Positions 22,307 through 33,101 of a stretch of DNA of 64,000 bases are shown in pieces. The notes under the pieces are model-generated. The model had not been told where the DNA came from. It did not search any database and saw nothing but the letters and a program-made list of their open reading frames with translations. The translations under genes were made by a program, and so were the position numbers. The DNA comes from Dryocosmus kuriphilus. Lineage: Eukaryota; Arthropoda; Insecta; Hymenoptera; Cynipidae. Within the stretch, counting starts at the first letter, position 1. Each line of letters begins with the position of its first letter. Location: assembly GCA_038277395.1 (NCBI GenBank), contig CM076194.1, positions 184,358,788 to 184,422,787 of the forward strand, read 5' to 3'.

Positions 22307-24619
22307 TTTTTTTTTTTTTTTTCTAAAAAGAGCTACCCCTACCCACTAATACCACCTCTTTCTTGCCAACCAAAAGTTCTGGAACCGCTTAACGCATTAC
22401 TTCAAAACTTTTGGTTATAGGCCAGTGAGCCGCGCTTCAGCTTCCTTAAAACTCTACTGAGCCACTTTCTCCCGAAGTTGCTCTTTCTTTTCCTTCATTG
22501 CACTTCGATTTCTTTCGGAGACTACTGGGCAGATCTCTCAAAGTTGTTCTTCTTTTTCTCTTGTCTCAGTACATTTTCTATGTACTGTGAAATGCTGTTC
22601 CAATTGGGCTGAGATTCATTCATAAACGCAACGACGTTATCTGGTGTGAGGATGGTACCGACCTCTCCGTCTAGAGCTCTCGTCTCTGCCGCCCATCTGT
22701 TGCAGCTGAAGAAAGTGTGCTCTGCATCGTCTATCTCCATTGGACAGTAGTCGCAGTTGGGACTATCTTTCTTTTTCATGCGGTGCAGGTATGCATTGAA
22801 GTGACCGTGGCCAGAGAGAAACTGGGTGACGCGAAAATTCACCTCCCCATAACCCCTGTCAACCCAAGGTCTCAACTCGCCTATTATTCTGGCAGTCCAC
22901 CTCCCCTTTTTATCTGCTCTCCATTCCTCTTCCCATTGTAGGAAGGTTTCTGTTCTTTCCTGTCTTGCGATTCTCTTGTCGTTTCCTCTGCGTTTGGCTA
23001 TGTAGATTCTCTTCCTTTCTGCGACAAGAAGATCGATTGGAATGCATCCAGCTATGACCAATACCGCCGGACCAGAAACGGATCGGTAGGCGCATGACAC
23101 TCTTAATGCACCTTTCCTCTGGACGGTTATAAGCCTATTTCTATGGCTTTCAGTTTTGAGGGTGTCAGCCCAAATCTGAGCGCTATACAACATAATTGAG
23201 TTAGCCACGCTCATTGAGATCTTTCTTTTGCAGATCATAGGGCCCCCTACATTAAGCATGAGCCTTGTCAGCATTGCGACCATTTTTTCGGCTTTCTCCG
23301 CTGCCTTGGTAATCTGCGTCTTAAAGGTTAACTTCTCGTCGATCCATATACCAAGGTATTTAAGCACTTTTACAGCCGTGAAGTCGTGTCCAGCGACGTC
23401 CACTATAAATGGCTTTTGAAAATGTCTTTGTCTGGTGAGAACAGACATTGAAGCGCTTCTCGAGGGCGTCCAGAATGTCAACCCATTTTACTGAATTGAA
23501 TGCGTTCTTGACTTCGAAGGTGATTATAACGCATACACTTCTTGAGTGTTGATTTCCGCTCCATGCATTGTGGACTTCTTGGAGAGCTTCCTCTATCGCC
23601 CCCACTGTGGATCTGCCCACCCGAAAAACACGTTGGTTATTGACTAGGCTACCCGCTGCCAAAATTGCCGCTCTTAATCTGGTACGCAGCAAGCTTTCAA
23701 GGAGCTTCCCGATGACGTCAAGCATGCAGAGTGTTCTGTATGATGACGCCGTTATTGGGGGGCCCTTTCCTTTGCCAAGGAGAACTAGCTTCTGTTTCTT
23801 CCATCTGGAGCAGAAGACTCCAGTTGCGAGGCATGAGTTTGAAAAGATTAAGCAGTAAGAACGGATGTTCTTCTGCAATCATTTTCACAACAGTTATCGG
23901 GATCCCATCAGGGCCCGGTGCCTTTTCGCACGTCATTTTGGAGGCCGCCGTCTGCAGTTCCTCCTTTGTGATAAAAGGGACCGTTTTAGACAGCGTTGCA
24001 TCTACGGTTGGTATGATTGGGTGGTTGGGAAACAATTGCTCAATAATTTCTTTCACCTTCTTGGGTTCCATGACTGAGACTGGTGTGCGTCCATAGATTT
24101 TTCCGGTTACTATTTCGTAACCAAGACCCCAAGTGTCTTGATCCACCGACCTTCGGATCTCACCCCACTTTTGGCGTTTGCTCTCTGTAATAGTTCGGTT
24201 AAGGACTTTCTTTGCCTGCATGTAGTCCTTATTAGCTTGGATTGCGTCTTTGCTCTTCTTCCTGAGTCTCGGGACCTTGCGTTTGAGTTTAAAGCAAATC
24301 GCTCTACGTCTAACCTAGATGCAATTAGAGGGGTCGTTTCCTCAAGCGGGCTTCCGCCCTTCCCCGTAATAGTGTTGAGAAGTTTGGTCACGTTGAGTTT
24401 TTTTATGTTCCACCCTCTCCTCGCTGCGTTGGCCTTGCGGATGTTTCTTCCAGTTGTAGTTACACTGCCCATATGAAAGCTTATATGTTTGTGGTCGCTT
24501 GCAGTGTAATCCTCGAGTACTTGCCACCTACAGATGCTCCTTCCTGGCAGCGTCCGGTGTTGCCATGGTGATGTCCAGAATAGTTTCCCTGTAGCCCCTC
24601 CTAAATTCTCTGCTTATAG
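22307..24619 (-). mobile_element. R1-clade LINE, 5'-truncated and internally deleted
   Basis: On the minus strand the element ends in a 16-nt poly-A (T-run 22,307-22,322) preceded by a 3' UTR with GGTGGTATTAGTGGGTAG, typical of R1-clade elements. The 5' end at about 24,619 lies within the endonuclease. Comparison with the solo LTR gives the empty site: 'TATGG' directly joined to 'TAAC'/'TAAT'. Insertion outside rDNA shows it is not a 28S-specific R1. Confidence 0.85.
22522..24600 (-). pseudogene. R1-clade ORF2: endonuclease end, RT (core missing), C-terminal zinc finger
   Basis: Reading from 24,600 down: the APE-type endonuclease tail ('LDITMATP', then 'YTASDHKHISF'); a linker; RT motifs 'EKAPGPDGIP' near 23,920, 'SYRTLCMLDVIGKLLE' near 23,735 and 'FEVKNAFNSVKW' near 23,500; then the thumb 'KVLKYLGIWIDEKLTFKTQI' near 23,360; and the C-terminal CCHC ('CDYCPMEIDDAEHTFFSC') near 22,755. 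Frames shift at about 24,110, 23,850 and 23,440. The segment carrying the F/Y-A-D-D active site, normally between 'NAFNS' and 'KYLG', is missing, so the copy is dead. Confidence 0.85.
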
Positions 24620-24867
24620 TAACTCACTTTGATTATGCTTGAGTTTACTACTTTATCTTAATCATCTTATTATAGTATAGTGTGCATTTGTCTTTGCTAC
24701 TTTATCGGCCACCGTGCATTCATCATGAGTCGACACATGCTCGAGCGAGTCTAGTCAGCATTCGCTCTACCGAGTATCGTGGTAATGCAGTAATTGAAAT
24801 TAACTGTTATCATGTGTTGCATTGAAAATTTTTAAATTTTACAAATTGAAAATTTGAGGATGTGACA

Positions 24868-25769
24868 TATGTAAATGCGTCCCAGCGTCAGTTTTTTCAC
24901 GGGAATTTATAATAAGTAGACTAAACAAGATTCTGGTAAAGCGTTTTACAAGTATCTCAAACACATTTTGAAATTTTGTAATGTTAATAATATGATTCTT
25001 GGGAAAAAAGGGTTCATATCCATGCTAAATAAAAAAATAATTAGAAGAGCATTTGTACAGTTCGGAATATGCAGAAAAAATTTAAAGTCGTTTCTATGTA
25101 TTTGTTAGAGATATCCAATAATGTGATTTTAACATTTCTCATTGTGTTGCATGAATTTAGACATTAAAATAAGTGTGTCATGTTTAACCAGCTCTTCGTA
25201 TTACATTTTTCAAGTTGAACTACTACAATATAATTTTATGGAATAATTGTTGAAAATCGTTTATTAGTAAATATCAAAGTGAGAACTACTAAGGAATTAA
25301 TACAGAGATGGCGTTAAATGAGTGAAACACAACTATGAAATGTTTAAACACTTTATTTGCTTATAAATTTTAAGCCCAATCAATGTTAGACTTACGTTTT
25401 TGACCAGTTCTTTGAAAATATGACGCCAGCTTCCTGTTAGAAAATATCAAAGGGAAATCCGCTAAGGAATTAGTTAATGAAAAAGCAAAAAGTAACTGGC
25501 GATGAGAGATGTATATTTATGGAGTGTATAAACATTTAGTTTGTTGATAAAATGTAAGACTGATCGATGTAAGTCTTACGTTTTACGAAATTCTTTAAAA
25601 AAATATCAGAACATATCTCTAAAATATTATAACATTATCTGAGAGGTGTCATTAATATCATTCGTAAACAATGAATCCTTAATTTTATAGAAATTTTGCA
25701 AAGTTAATAACGTGATTCTAGGAAAAAGGGTTCATATCCATGTTAAATAAAAATAATAATGTGAAGAGC
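24868..25769 (-). repeat. Dispersed repeat family C, copy 1
   Basis: This segment is an inverted copy of 61,700-62,880, for example 'TTAGAGATATCCAATAATGTG' against its complement near 62,780. It includes an internal tandem duplication (24,980-25,240 and 25,690-25,769 begin alike with 'GGGTTCATATCCATG'). The second unit is cut at 25,769 by the fold-back element. No coding capacity was recognised. Confidence 0.7.
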
Positions 25770-26632
25770 AATTGAGCCGTCGGGTGCAATAACCAGATCG
25801 ATGCTCGAAAACGCTTAAAAGTATTGTCCGATCGTCTCGAAAAAGGGAAATTTTCAAAATCGAAAATTCAATTTTTTGATAATGTACATTTGTAGAGAAT
25901 AAGGAATTGAAACTTTTTTCTATTAGAATTTTTTTTGTCAAATGTTTATTTTTAATACTAAAAAGGAAATATTGAACAAAAGTTTCTCCCTGATTTAATT
26001 AAGTTATATGACTTGAATCGTTCTCACTCGGTCAAATATATTTGAAATGAGTTTATATTTGCAGGACATATTCCAAATACTCTAGTGATGCCTAGGAAAT
26101 TATGAAAAATTTATTAATCGCTTATTGTTTAATAATATTCAATTGCAAAATGTGGTCAGTTAATAATGGTGTTTTCTTGGTTTCGCGGGTAAAAAGTATC
26201 TAGGTAACTTCGACCCGCGAAACCAAGAAAACACTATTATCGATTGACCGCATTTTGCAATTAAATATTAATAAACAATAAGCGATTATTAACTTTTTCA
26301 TCATTTCCTAGGCATTGCTAGAGTATTTTGAATATGTCCTCAAATATAAACTCATTTCAATAATATTTGACCGAGTGAGAACGATTCAAGTCATAAAACT
26401 TAAGTAAATCAGGGAGAAACTTTTGCTCAATATTTACTTCTTATTATTAAAAATAAACATTTGACAAAAAAATTCCAATGGAAAAAAGTTTCAATTCCTT
26501 ATTCTCTACAATTGTACATTTTAAATAAATTGAATTTTCGATTTTGAAACTTTTCTTTTTTTCGAGACGATCGGACAATACTTTTAAGCGTTTTCGAGCG
26601 TCAGGCTGGTTATTGCACCCGGCGGCTCAATT
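25770..26632. mobile_element. 863-bp fold-back DNA element
   Basis: The ends read AATTGAGCCGTCGGGTGCAA and, at the right, the complement TTGCACCCGGCGGCTCAATT. The arms match nearly throughout and meet near 26,200 around a loop between two copies of GTTTTCTTGGTTTCGCGGGT. It interrupts repeat family C on its left. It has no transposase. Confidence 0.88.
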
Positions 26633-27990
26633 CCTCTCTCGTTTTGAGATTCGAGAGAAGAATCTTTCTCCGTGATACTTGTCACGGTATCTCGCATTTC
26701 CTTCACTAAACTTTAAACGTAAGTCCTTAAAGCTTCAAAAAAAATTAAATAACTCGTCGTGCGAGTTCTTTTTAAAAATAGTATTTTAACGTCCGCACGG
26801 TGTTATTAGACTATACATTTATTTATTTTAAGCTGGAGACTACTGACAACCGATCCCGAACCAAAGATGGGCGATTATAACTTAACTTTTTGAGAAAAAG
26901 ATACCGAGAGAAGAAGTACTCACTGGTACGTTCTTCTTCAGCCTGCAATTTTGTTTTAGCTCATAGGCTAGTGGTCAACTCGTTCGATGGGGATTTTTGA
27001 TGATTTGGAAATTAAATGTTCGGAAAGATGGAATTTTCTGACCAATATTCACTGCAATATTCGCCCAAATTGATCGAACGCTATTTATAGCTGTTGTCAG
27101 CAATTTGTCAATTAGAAGACACGTTTACAGGTGACCGGAATATTTGCAACAGGTTTTTTGCAATAGAATTCTTATAATAGAATCCGCCGAATTAAATTTA
27201 CTGATTTCCAGTATTATTTTTATATTTCCTTGCCTTGAATCGACAATTAGGAAATGCCTTGGTAGTTATTTTAATTCAGAATTTTATGCATATTGGTATT
27301 CCTTTAGAACGAATGGCAGTGTTTACCATCAGTCAGCTAAAAATGGAAAGTGATGAAATTGGATGTGAAGAAGCGAGGGAAGGCATCGAACTTAATCACG
27401 AGCCGGCAAGCGCATACGTGTGTGCGACAATGACCTACGTTTATAGCAGAGCGAAAGATCGGGTTGTGAGTTGCGTGTGTAAGCACAACTTTTCTCTCGT
27501 TTTCTTCTCTCTTTATTCCTACATCCTTTCTGCGTAAAATCGCTGAATTCCTATTACTATATTTATTTGTAAATTATAGTTAGTAGGTTTCGACCTATAA
27601 AAAGATGACATTTAATATTGAAATGCTTTCTTCACTTTTGTAATGAAAGCATTTATTATTTTTTGGTTTAAAATAATTAAATTTAATTACAAAGGAGACG
27701 TGAGAAATCACGAGGTATCGTCGGATTACTCACTACATGAAGAATATTCATGTATCTGCGCATACTCATTTAGTTGGACTTTAAATCTAAACTTGTGTAC
27801 GTACGATCCAGCTTACGCGTCTCTCTCTTATTCCCTTCTGTTTTTCTAGCTCTATCTTCTATAGGATATAAGTTCCTACTCGAATACATCCATATTCTTA
27901 TGCACCTACGAAAATGTAATTATAATTTGGATATCTGGACACTTGTTCCACTCATGTTTATTTATTTTTATTTTTTAATTTATGTATGTA
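26633..27990. other. No recognised element; one unplaced ORF
   Basis: A plus-strand open frame at 27,235-27,537 (100 codons) starts in AT-rich DNA and becomes GC-richer from 27,350; it matches no family I know and may be chance. A CTCTCTCGTTTTGAGATTCGAGAG hairpin-like patch (in parts) lies near 26,636-26,660. Nothing else was recognised. Confidence 0.3.
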
Positions 27991-27994
27991 ACAG

Positions 27995-30490
27995 TAACAT
28001 ACATAAGAATGATGTAATTTGGTGGCATGGAATGGAGTGTGAACTCTAGTAGATAAACTTGAAGTTATAAACAGTTAAGCTGGGTAAAAGCTACCAGGGG
28101 GTTCGTATTTCGCCTCTAGACCCTCACTTCGGGGGGTCTATTGTGAACTTCGCTCGAGCTCGAAGAGTACAGTCTTCCTCAAGAGACTCAAGAGTCTGTT
28201 TTTCTCGAAAACTGTACGTGCAATGCATTGCCTTTTTCCATCTAAGGAGAGTAACGCTGTTATGAGACTCGATTACTAAAACATTCACCGATCAAGTTTT
28301 AAATAGCTGAATCAAGTTCCTTATATAATTACCAGAAAATCAAGAAAGTGTTGATGAAAATCGGAGAATATTTGCAAGATATTTCACGATTTAAAGGTAC
28401 AAATTCTGTAAAAAAAATTTAAAACTTGTTTTTTCTGAAATAATTTCTAAAATAATTGTACAAGAAATATTCGACAAGAATCGGTTGGAAATGGGATTGG
28501 GAAAGGGAGTTGGGAAAGGGAAAGGGGATTTTCTTATTATTATTGTTGTGGTTGTAATTATTGGGGCTGGAAAGGGGGTTGGAAAACGGAGTTGGGAAAG
28601 GGAAATACAGTTTTTGAGAAAAACAGACTCTTGAGTCTCTTGTTGAGGAAGACTGTACTAGCTCAGCTCGAGCGAAGTTCACAATAGACCCCCCGAAGTG
28701 AGGGTCTAGAGGCTAAATACGAACCCCTTGGTAGCTTCTACCCGTTAAGCTGACTAAAATATGACATAATATACTATACTATACTATACTATATAGTGCA
28801 GTGGGTGAAAGAGTTATTAAATCTAAACATTTTAATCTGCACTTTGGTTTCTAGTATGATGATGATTTGGTGTCAGTTGAGCAAGCTTGATTAAAGGATT
28901 CATACTTCCCATTTTAATTCCAAACTCTGTATTTTTGTATTGAAAGAACTCAACCTGTACACCGGTCAGCGTCTTCAATGAATTAGTTTCAATGAATGAA
29001 AGACTTTATAGTTGGAATTATTGCAACAGATTTGTGTGTTTAAAAGGTGCAGTACGCAGTGTGAAAAAAAAAAGTTGCAATATATAAATTATGAAAAAAC
29101 TAAGGAAAAATGTTGTCATAAATATGTTTTCCTGAAAACTTGTTTATATTTACTGAGGAGGAGATTATACTTGAATAAAATATTTAAAGTTTTGCACTCA
29201 ACGATTACAAGCCTTAGACCATCAGTTAGAAATTCTAAAACTGAGATGAGCCTCTTACATTTTATATAATAACCAAAATGAGTGGGTGAAAGAAATTAAG
29301 AAGTAGATGTACATTTAAAATTATATTTCATAAACAAGTACTTATTATGCTTAAAAAGAACTTCAAATTTAGCTTATTAAGAGAACTGTACAATATTGAC
29401 TAATAGAAAAAACTATAGCATACTTAGTGCTATGCTGAATCTATTTTTCTAAATTTCATTTACTGTAAATAATTCTAATGTCTAATTTAACACATAACCT
29501 TTTCAAAATCGTTTTTATATTTAGTGAGGAGGGTGGAGGAGGAGGATGAGGAGGAGTTTGTAATTAAATAAAATACTCAAAATTTTGCACTCAACAATTA
29601 CAAACCGTAGACCATCAGTTAGAAACTCTAAAACTTATAATAATCAAAATGAGGGTGGGTGAAAGAAATGAAGATATAGATATAAATTTTTAAAATTATA
29701 TTTCATAAGCATGTATTTATAATCTTTAAAAATCACTTCGAATTTAACTTATTAAAAGAACTATAATAGTATAGAGTACAAGAAAAACCTATTGTATACT
29801 TCGTACCACACTGGGTCTATTCGATCAGTTTCTAGGAATTAGTGAGATAAAATTTGTAATCACATATACGACATGTGTTAATTCTACTATTGGAAATAAT
29901 AAACTAGCTTTTAAGCTATTAAAATCGGCTACTAAAAAATTATTTAATAAAGCCAGTCTCTCTTATTTCACTAATGATTGAAATTATTTCAATGCATTAT
30001 TTCTGTCTCCATCTGGTTGAGATTGTTAAAGTAACCGCAATCGATCTACCAAATAAATCAGCTACGTAAACTTTATAATCCCCTGTAAGAAACATTGAAA
30101 TAATCTTTAACACAACAGAGTAATATATTGAAAATCCAATTCACTTAGCTGAAACACTGCAATAATAACATGCTTAGTGAAGTATTGATGATATTAAAAT
30201 ATGCTATTAACAATGAAAAAAAAAAAAATATTTTTCTTGAGCCAATATTGAACTCTAGTTAAAATAAATCTACTTCATATAGTTATAAGCGCGTTTCTTT
30301 GTCCTTTGTACTAAACGTGAGCCTTGTCTTCTAAACAGATATTTAATATTGATTCCTGTACTAATTAGATGAAGTGGTTGATTTCTTGCCTATTTTTATA
30401 AGGCATTTTTTTCATTGATATGAACACTGAAATTATCCTCAAATAACTATTAAAATGTATAAGGAAGAGAAGGATGATGAGGAGGAGGAG
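27995..30490. repeat. Left arm of the 28-37 kb inverted repeat (family B)
   Basis: The arm matches 37,105-35,300 in reverse complement: GATGTAATTTGG.GGCA near 28,013 against 37,065-37,085; the repeated ACTAT run near 28,775 against 36,985-37,000; CACTGCGTACTGCACC complement near 29,048 against 36,715; and 'AAGCGCGTTTCTTTGTCC' near 30,288 against 35,550. Inside are two tandem units starting with GAGGAGG-rich patches (29,150 and 29,523), with a third at 30,465. A MITE (28,082-28,743) interrupts this arm only. Confidence 0.8.
28082..28743. mobile_element. 662-bp MITE with 8-bp target-site duplication
   Basis: The ends are GGGTAAAAGCTACC and GGTAGCTTCTACCC; the TIRs extend about 130 bp through GGGTCTATTGTGAAC and AGACTCAAGAGTCT. 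GTTAAGCT is duplicated at 28,074-28,081 and 28,744-28,751. The opposite arm of the inverted repeat at 37,013-37,030 preserves the uninterrupted site. An 8-bp duplication fits hAT, P or Merlin type transposases; the family is not decided. Confidence 0.85.
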
Positions 30491-30757
30491 GAGGGGGAAT
30501 CATTATGTAGCTGAAACAAGCAGGTACTGAAAAACGTTGTATTCAATTATTACACACCATAAATCATATGTTAGAAGCTTCAAAAGATGTGATGAGCCTC
30601 CCCTGCACTTAAAAACTAAAAGTAATTCAAGTGAGCGATGTGAAGAAGGTATACACGTATATGCTTAAAATTTGATTTATTTAACTTATTGCATTACAAT
30701 ACATTCTTACATTATAACTGCGGGAAATGGTGAATCCAGTAATTCAAATGTTAATTC
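30491..30757. repeat. Further family B unit interrupted by a solo LTR
   Basis: The sequence parallels 29,540-29,880 (unit beginning with a GGAGGA patch, then 'CACACCATAAATCATATGTTAGAAG', split words) and continues on the other side of the solo LTR at 32,759, where 'AACTATTAGAAAT' continues the unit as 'TACTATTGGAAAT' does at 29,882. Confidence 0.6.
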
Positions 30758-32758
30758 TGTTACGTCCGGAGTTAAGGCGAGAGGAGTATGAAAATGGAAA
30801 AGTAGAAGAGAGGCTTGTATCGCTGATTATAGTCAGGGTGGTAAATCCTGACCAATTATTTGTGTGGGATCGTTGTCACTCGTCACTCCTACGCGGATCG
30901 TGTAATTGTAAATAATTTAATGGTAAGTCTACAGTATATATAACCTCTTGAATTGTAAAAGTCTCTCCAGCGATCCTGTTTTTTGAAAAAAACCATATTA
31001 TATCTTTTTACAGTCCTGAAGAGGCCACGATATCGCGGCGAAATGCATTGAATGTAACGAATGTATTAATAAAGATAACTTTATTTACATATTTAATAAA
31101 TTCTCAGACCTAAGGCCAAAACCTTCACCAAATTATATCCAAATGGTCTAAAAAATGAACACGTTAGTTATTACTTAAAATTTACCTTTTGATTCAAAAG
31201 GGCGAGAGAGGGTTGTTTCGTCGCTTTCGTCCATATTCCAAACTGACAACGACGAGGGCAGTTTACAGGGGTAGTTTGGCTAGAGTGAGAGGAGAAAGTA
31301 CCGTAATCGAAGTAGCTTTCCTTTCACCGACCGAGCGATACACGAACGTACTTCCACAGATCGAATCCACTCGTAAGTTCTTTTCCGAATTTGTGACACT
31401 TTGGTTTTAACCCGAACTAGACTCTACGATGAGCGTACTAGCCACGATCAAAGGGGCTTAGTTCACTATTAGCGATGAACTTGTAACTTGAAGCTATTCA
31501 ACCGATTTCTGAGCCCAACAAGCCTATTACTTGCTACCTGAGGTTGTTTAACTGATCACAGAAGGCGACATTCACTAGGCGAAATACTTATATAGTTGAC
31601 TACTTTCCCTAGCTACCTGAGATTGTTTAACTGGTCACAGAAGGCGGCATTCACAAGCCGGAATACTTAAATAGTTGACTACTTCCATTTACTACTTGAA
31701 GATACAGAGATCGGAGCGCGACGTGTACAGAGTAACCGCCGGGAACGTAAGGACCTCGATCCCTCCTTGGTCAGGGGTTTTATAGTAAGCTCCTACCCTT
31801 GATGGGAGGGAACTTTGCTAAACTGAATAATGGCACGTACGTTGCTAAACTGAATATTGTCACGTACGCTGCTAAACTGAATAATGTCGCGTACAAGTAT
31901 TTTCAAACAATAGTTGGCTAGGTAACATTATCTTATTTAACAAAAGAACGTGTATTTATGTTATTAGTCACGTATGTTTGAGACTCGTCACCCGCACGTG
32001 CGCTCGGGCATTCTCGAATGACGAATGGAACAGATATGTACAATTGTTGCGCATAGCATTAACTAAATGTTATATGGATTAATAAACTTAGTGAACAGAG
32101 TCTCTCTGATGGATTCAGACGGTCATGAATGGTTTATCGTTTGAATATTGATTGATTATTGAATGATCATCGATTGATTGACTATCGATTGATTATTGAC
32201 TGATCATCGATTGATTGACTATCGATTGATTATTGACTGATCATCGATTGATTGACTGTCGATTGATTATTGACTGATCATCGATTGATTCGATCTTTGA
32301 ATCCTCTCTCTCTTCCTCTTTTTAATGCTAAACCTATAGTTATGGATTTCAACTTTTCGATATTCAGATAGTCTCTTATTTATCGAAGCTTTATCATTAC
32401 TTAGCTTCTACTTTAACCTTACTCCGTGTATCTAATGGTTGCGATGATACAAGTCATGAGAGCGTTTATCTTAAGTTTTCTCTTCATATGGTAATGCATT
32501 TTAATTATCATGAACTTCCTACTTTATCTACTCTTGCTCTTGTATCATCCTAACCATGGTACAACGATTATTTTAGTGTCCTCTTTACTGCATTGCTGAG
32601 TGTAGTACATTTATCATGAGTCGACACCTGCTCGAGCGAGTGTTATGATATCTTCGCTCGAGCACGTGCTATGGTAATGCAGCAAGATTTATTCCTTATC
32701 ATCTAAGGTTACGACAAAAGTTATTAAAATTTTAAAATAATAATTTGAGGTCATAACA
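30758..32758 (-). mobile_element. Solo LTR of the Ty3/gypsy family (2,001 bp)
   Basis: It starts TGTTACGTCC and ends GTCATAACA (TGTTA/TAACA inverted ends), flanked by a 4-bp duplication ATTC (30,754-30,757 and 32,759-32,762). It matches the 5' LTR at 20,798-24,867 with its own copy numbers: three AAACTGAATAATG units (31,815-31,892) and an expanded ATTGATTGAC/TGATCATCG tandem at 32,150-32,290. About 80 bp corresponding to 20,950-21,030 are replaced by roughly 245 bp of other sequence (30,915-31,160). It arose by LTR-LTR recombination. Confidence 0.88.
30915..31160 (+). other. Foreign segment in the solo LTR with hammerhead-like core
   Basis: This segment is absent from the other LTR. It contains CTGAAGA (31,016-31,022), a short self-pairing stem GCC...CGATATCG...GGC, and CGAAA (31,039-31,043), the order of a hammerhead ribozyme core, followed by an AATAAAG word near 31,067. 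Such motifs occur near the ends of Penelope-like elements and retrozymes. Pairing of the outer stems was not established. Confidence 0.35.
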
Positions 32759-33054
32759 ATTCAACTATTAGAAATATTGAACCAACAGTTTCTAAAGTGT
32801 TTACATCAATTAATAAAAATATTCAATAATACCAGCCTCTCTTAAATTCATTAATGATTGCAATTATTTCAAGCAACTTATTTCTGCTTCCAGGTGATCG
32901 GGATTGTAAAAGTGAGCGCATTCAATCTACCAAATCATTCGGATCTTCCCAGTATTCTGAAAATTTTTCTTCTATTTCATATTCAGAGGAAATTTCACTT
33001 TCAGCATCATCTTCATCATTATAATCATCCTCATCGTTATTAATATCCTCATCC

Positions 33055-33070
33055 TCATCTTCGTTGTGTG

Positions 33071-33072
<2 letters not shown>
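33055..33072. repeat. Target-site duplication, left, of the R1-like LINE
   Basis: TCATCTTCGTTGTGTGCC here matches TCATCTTCGTTGTTGCC at 34,706-34,722 (one 1-nt length and base difference). Direct repeats of about 17 bp at both edges identify 33,073-34,705 as one LINE-mediated insertion into the acidic-tail gene. Confidence 0.75.

Positions 33073-33101
<29 letters not shown>

Larger units (their letters stand above)
9402..24867 (-). mobile_element. Degraded env-bearing Ty3/gypsy retrotransposon (errantivirus-like)
   Basis: On the minus strand the order is 5' LTR (20,798-24,867, split by a LINE), primer-binding site (20,771-20,789), gag (19,632-18,528), protease-RT (18,483-17,217), RNase H (17,223-16,015), integrase (15,289-14,089) and env (13,213-11,203). 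Only about 146 bp of a second LTR remains at 9,402-9,547, in the same orientation. Gag lacks CCHC knuckles and an env follows pol, as in insect errantiviruses, but the LTRs (about 1.8-2.0 kb) are unusually long for that group. It carries frameshifts, an in-frame stop in integrase and internal deletions in RT/RNase H, so it cannot act on its own. Confidence 0.85.
20798..24867 (-). repeat. 5' LTR of the Ty3/gypsy element, split by a LINE
   Basis: On the plus strand it runs TGTTACGTCCCG...GATGTGACA; removing the LINE at 22,307-24,619 leaves about 1,757 bp. It matches the solo LTR at 30,758-32,758 along its length. Internal tandem repeats are visible: four-fold of about 65-70 bp around the word ACTGATCACAGAGG (21,420-21,640), and four-fold of about 28 bp around AATCTGCATAATGG (21,735-21,842), then an ATTGATTGATT-rich patch at 22,000-22,060. 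Such repeats may be enhancers, but that is inference. Confidence 0.85.

Noticed and set aside
27235..27537. 100-codon open frame as a host gene
   Set aside because: No motif, no splice context and no homologous copy in the window; kept only as an unexplained ORF.
33073..33101. G-run as a telomere-like or G-quadruplex regulatory element
   Set aside because: It is a pure homopolymer at the end of a LINE insertion; a tail or sequencing artefact is more likely.
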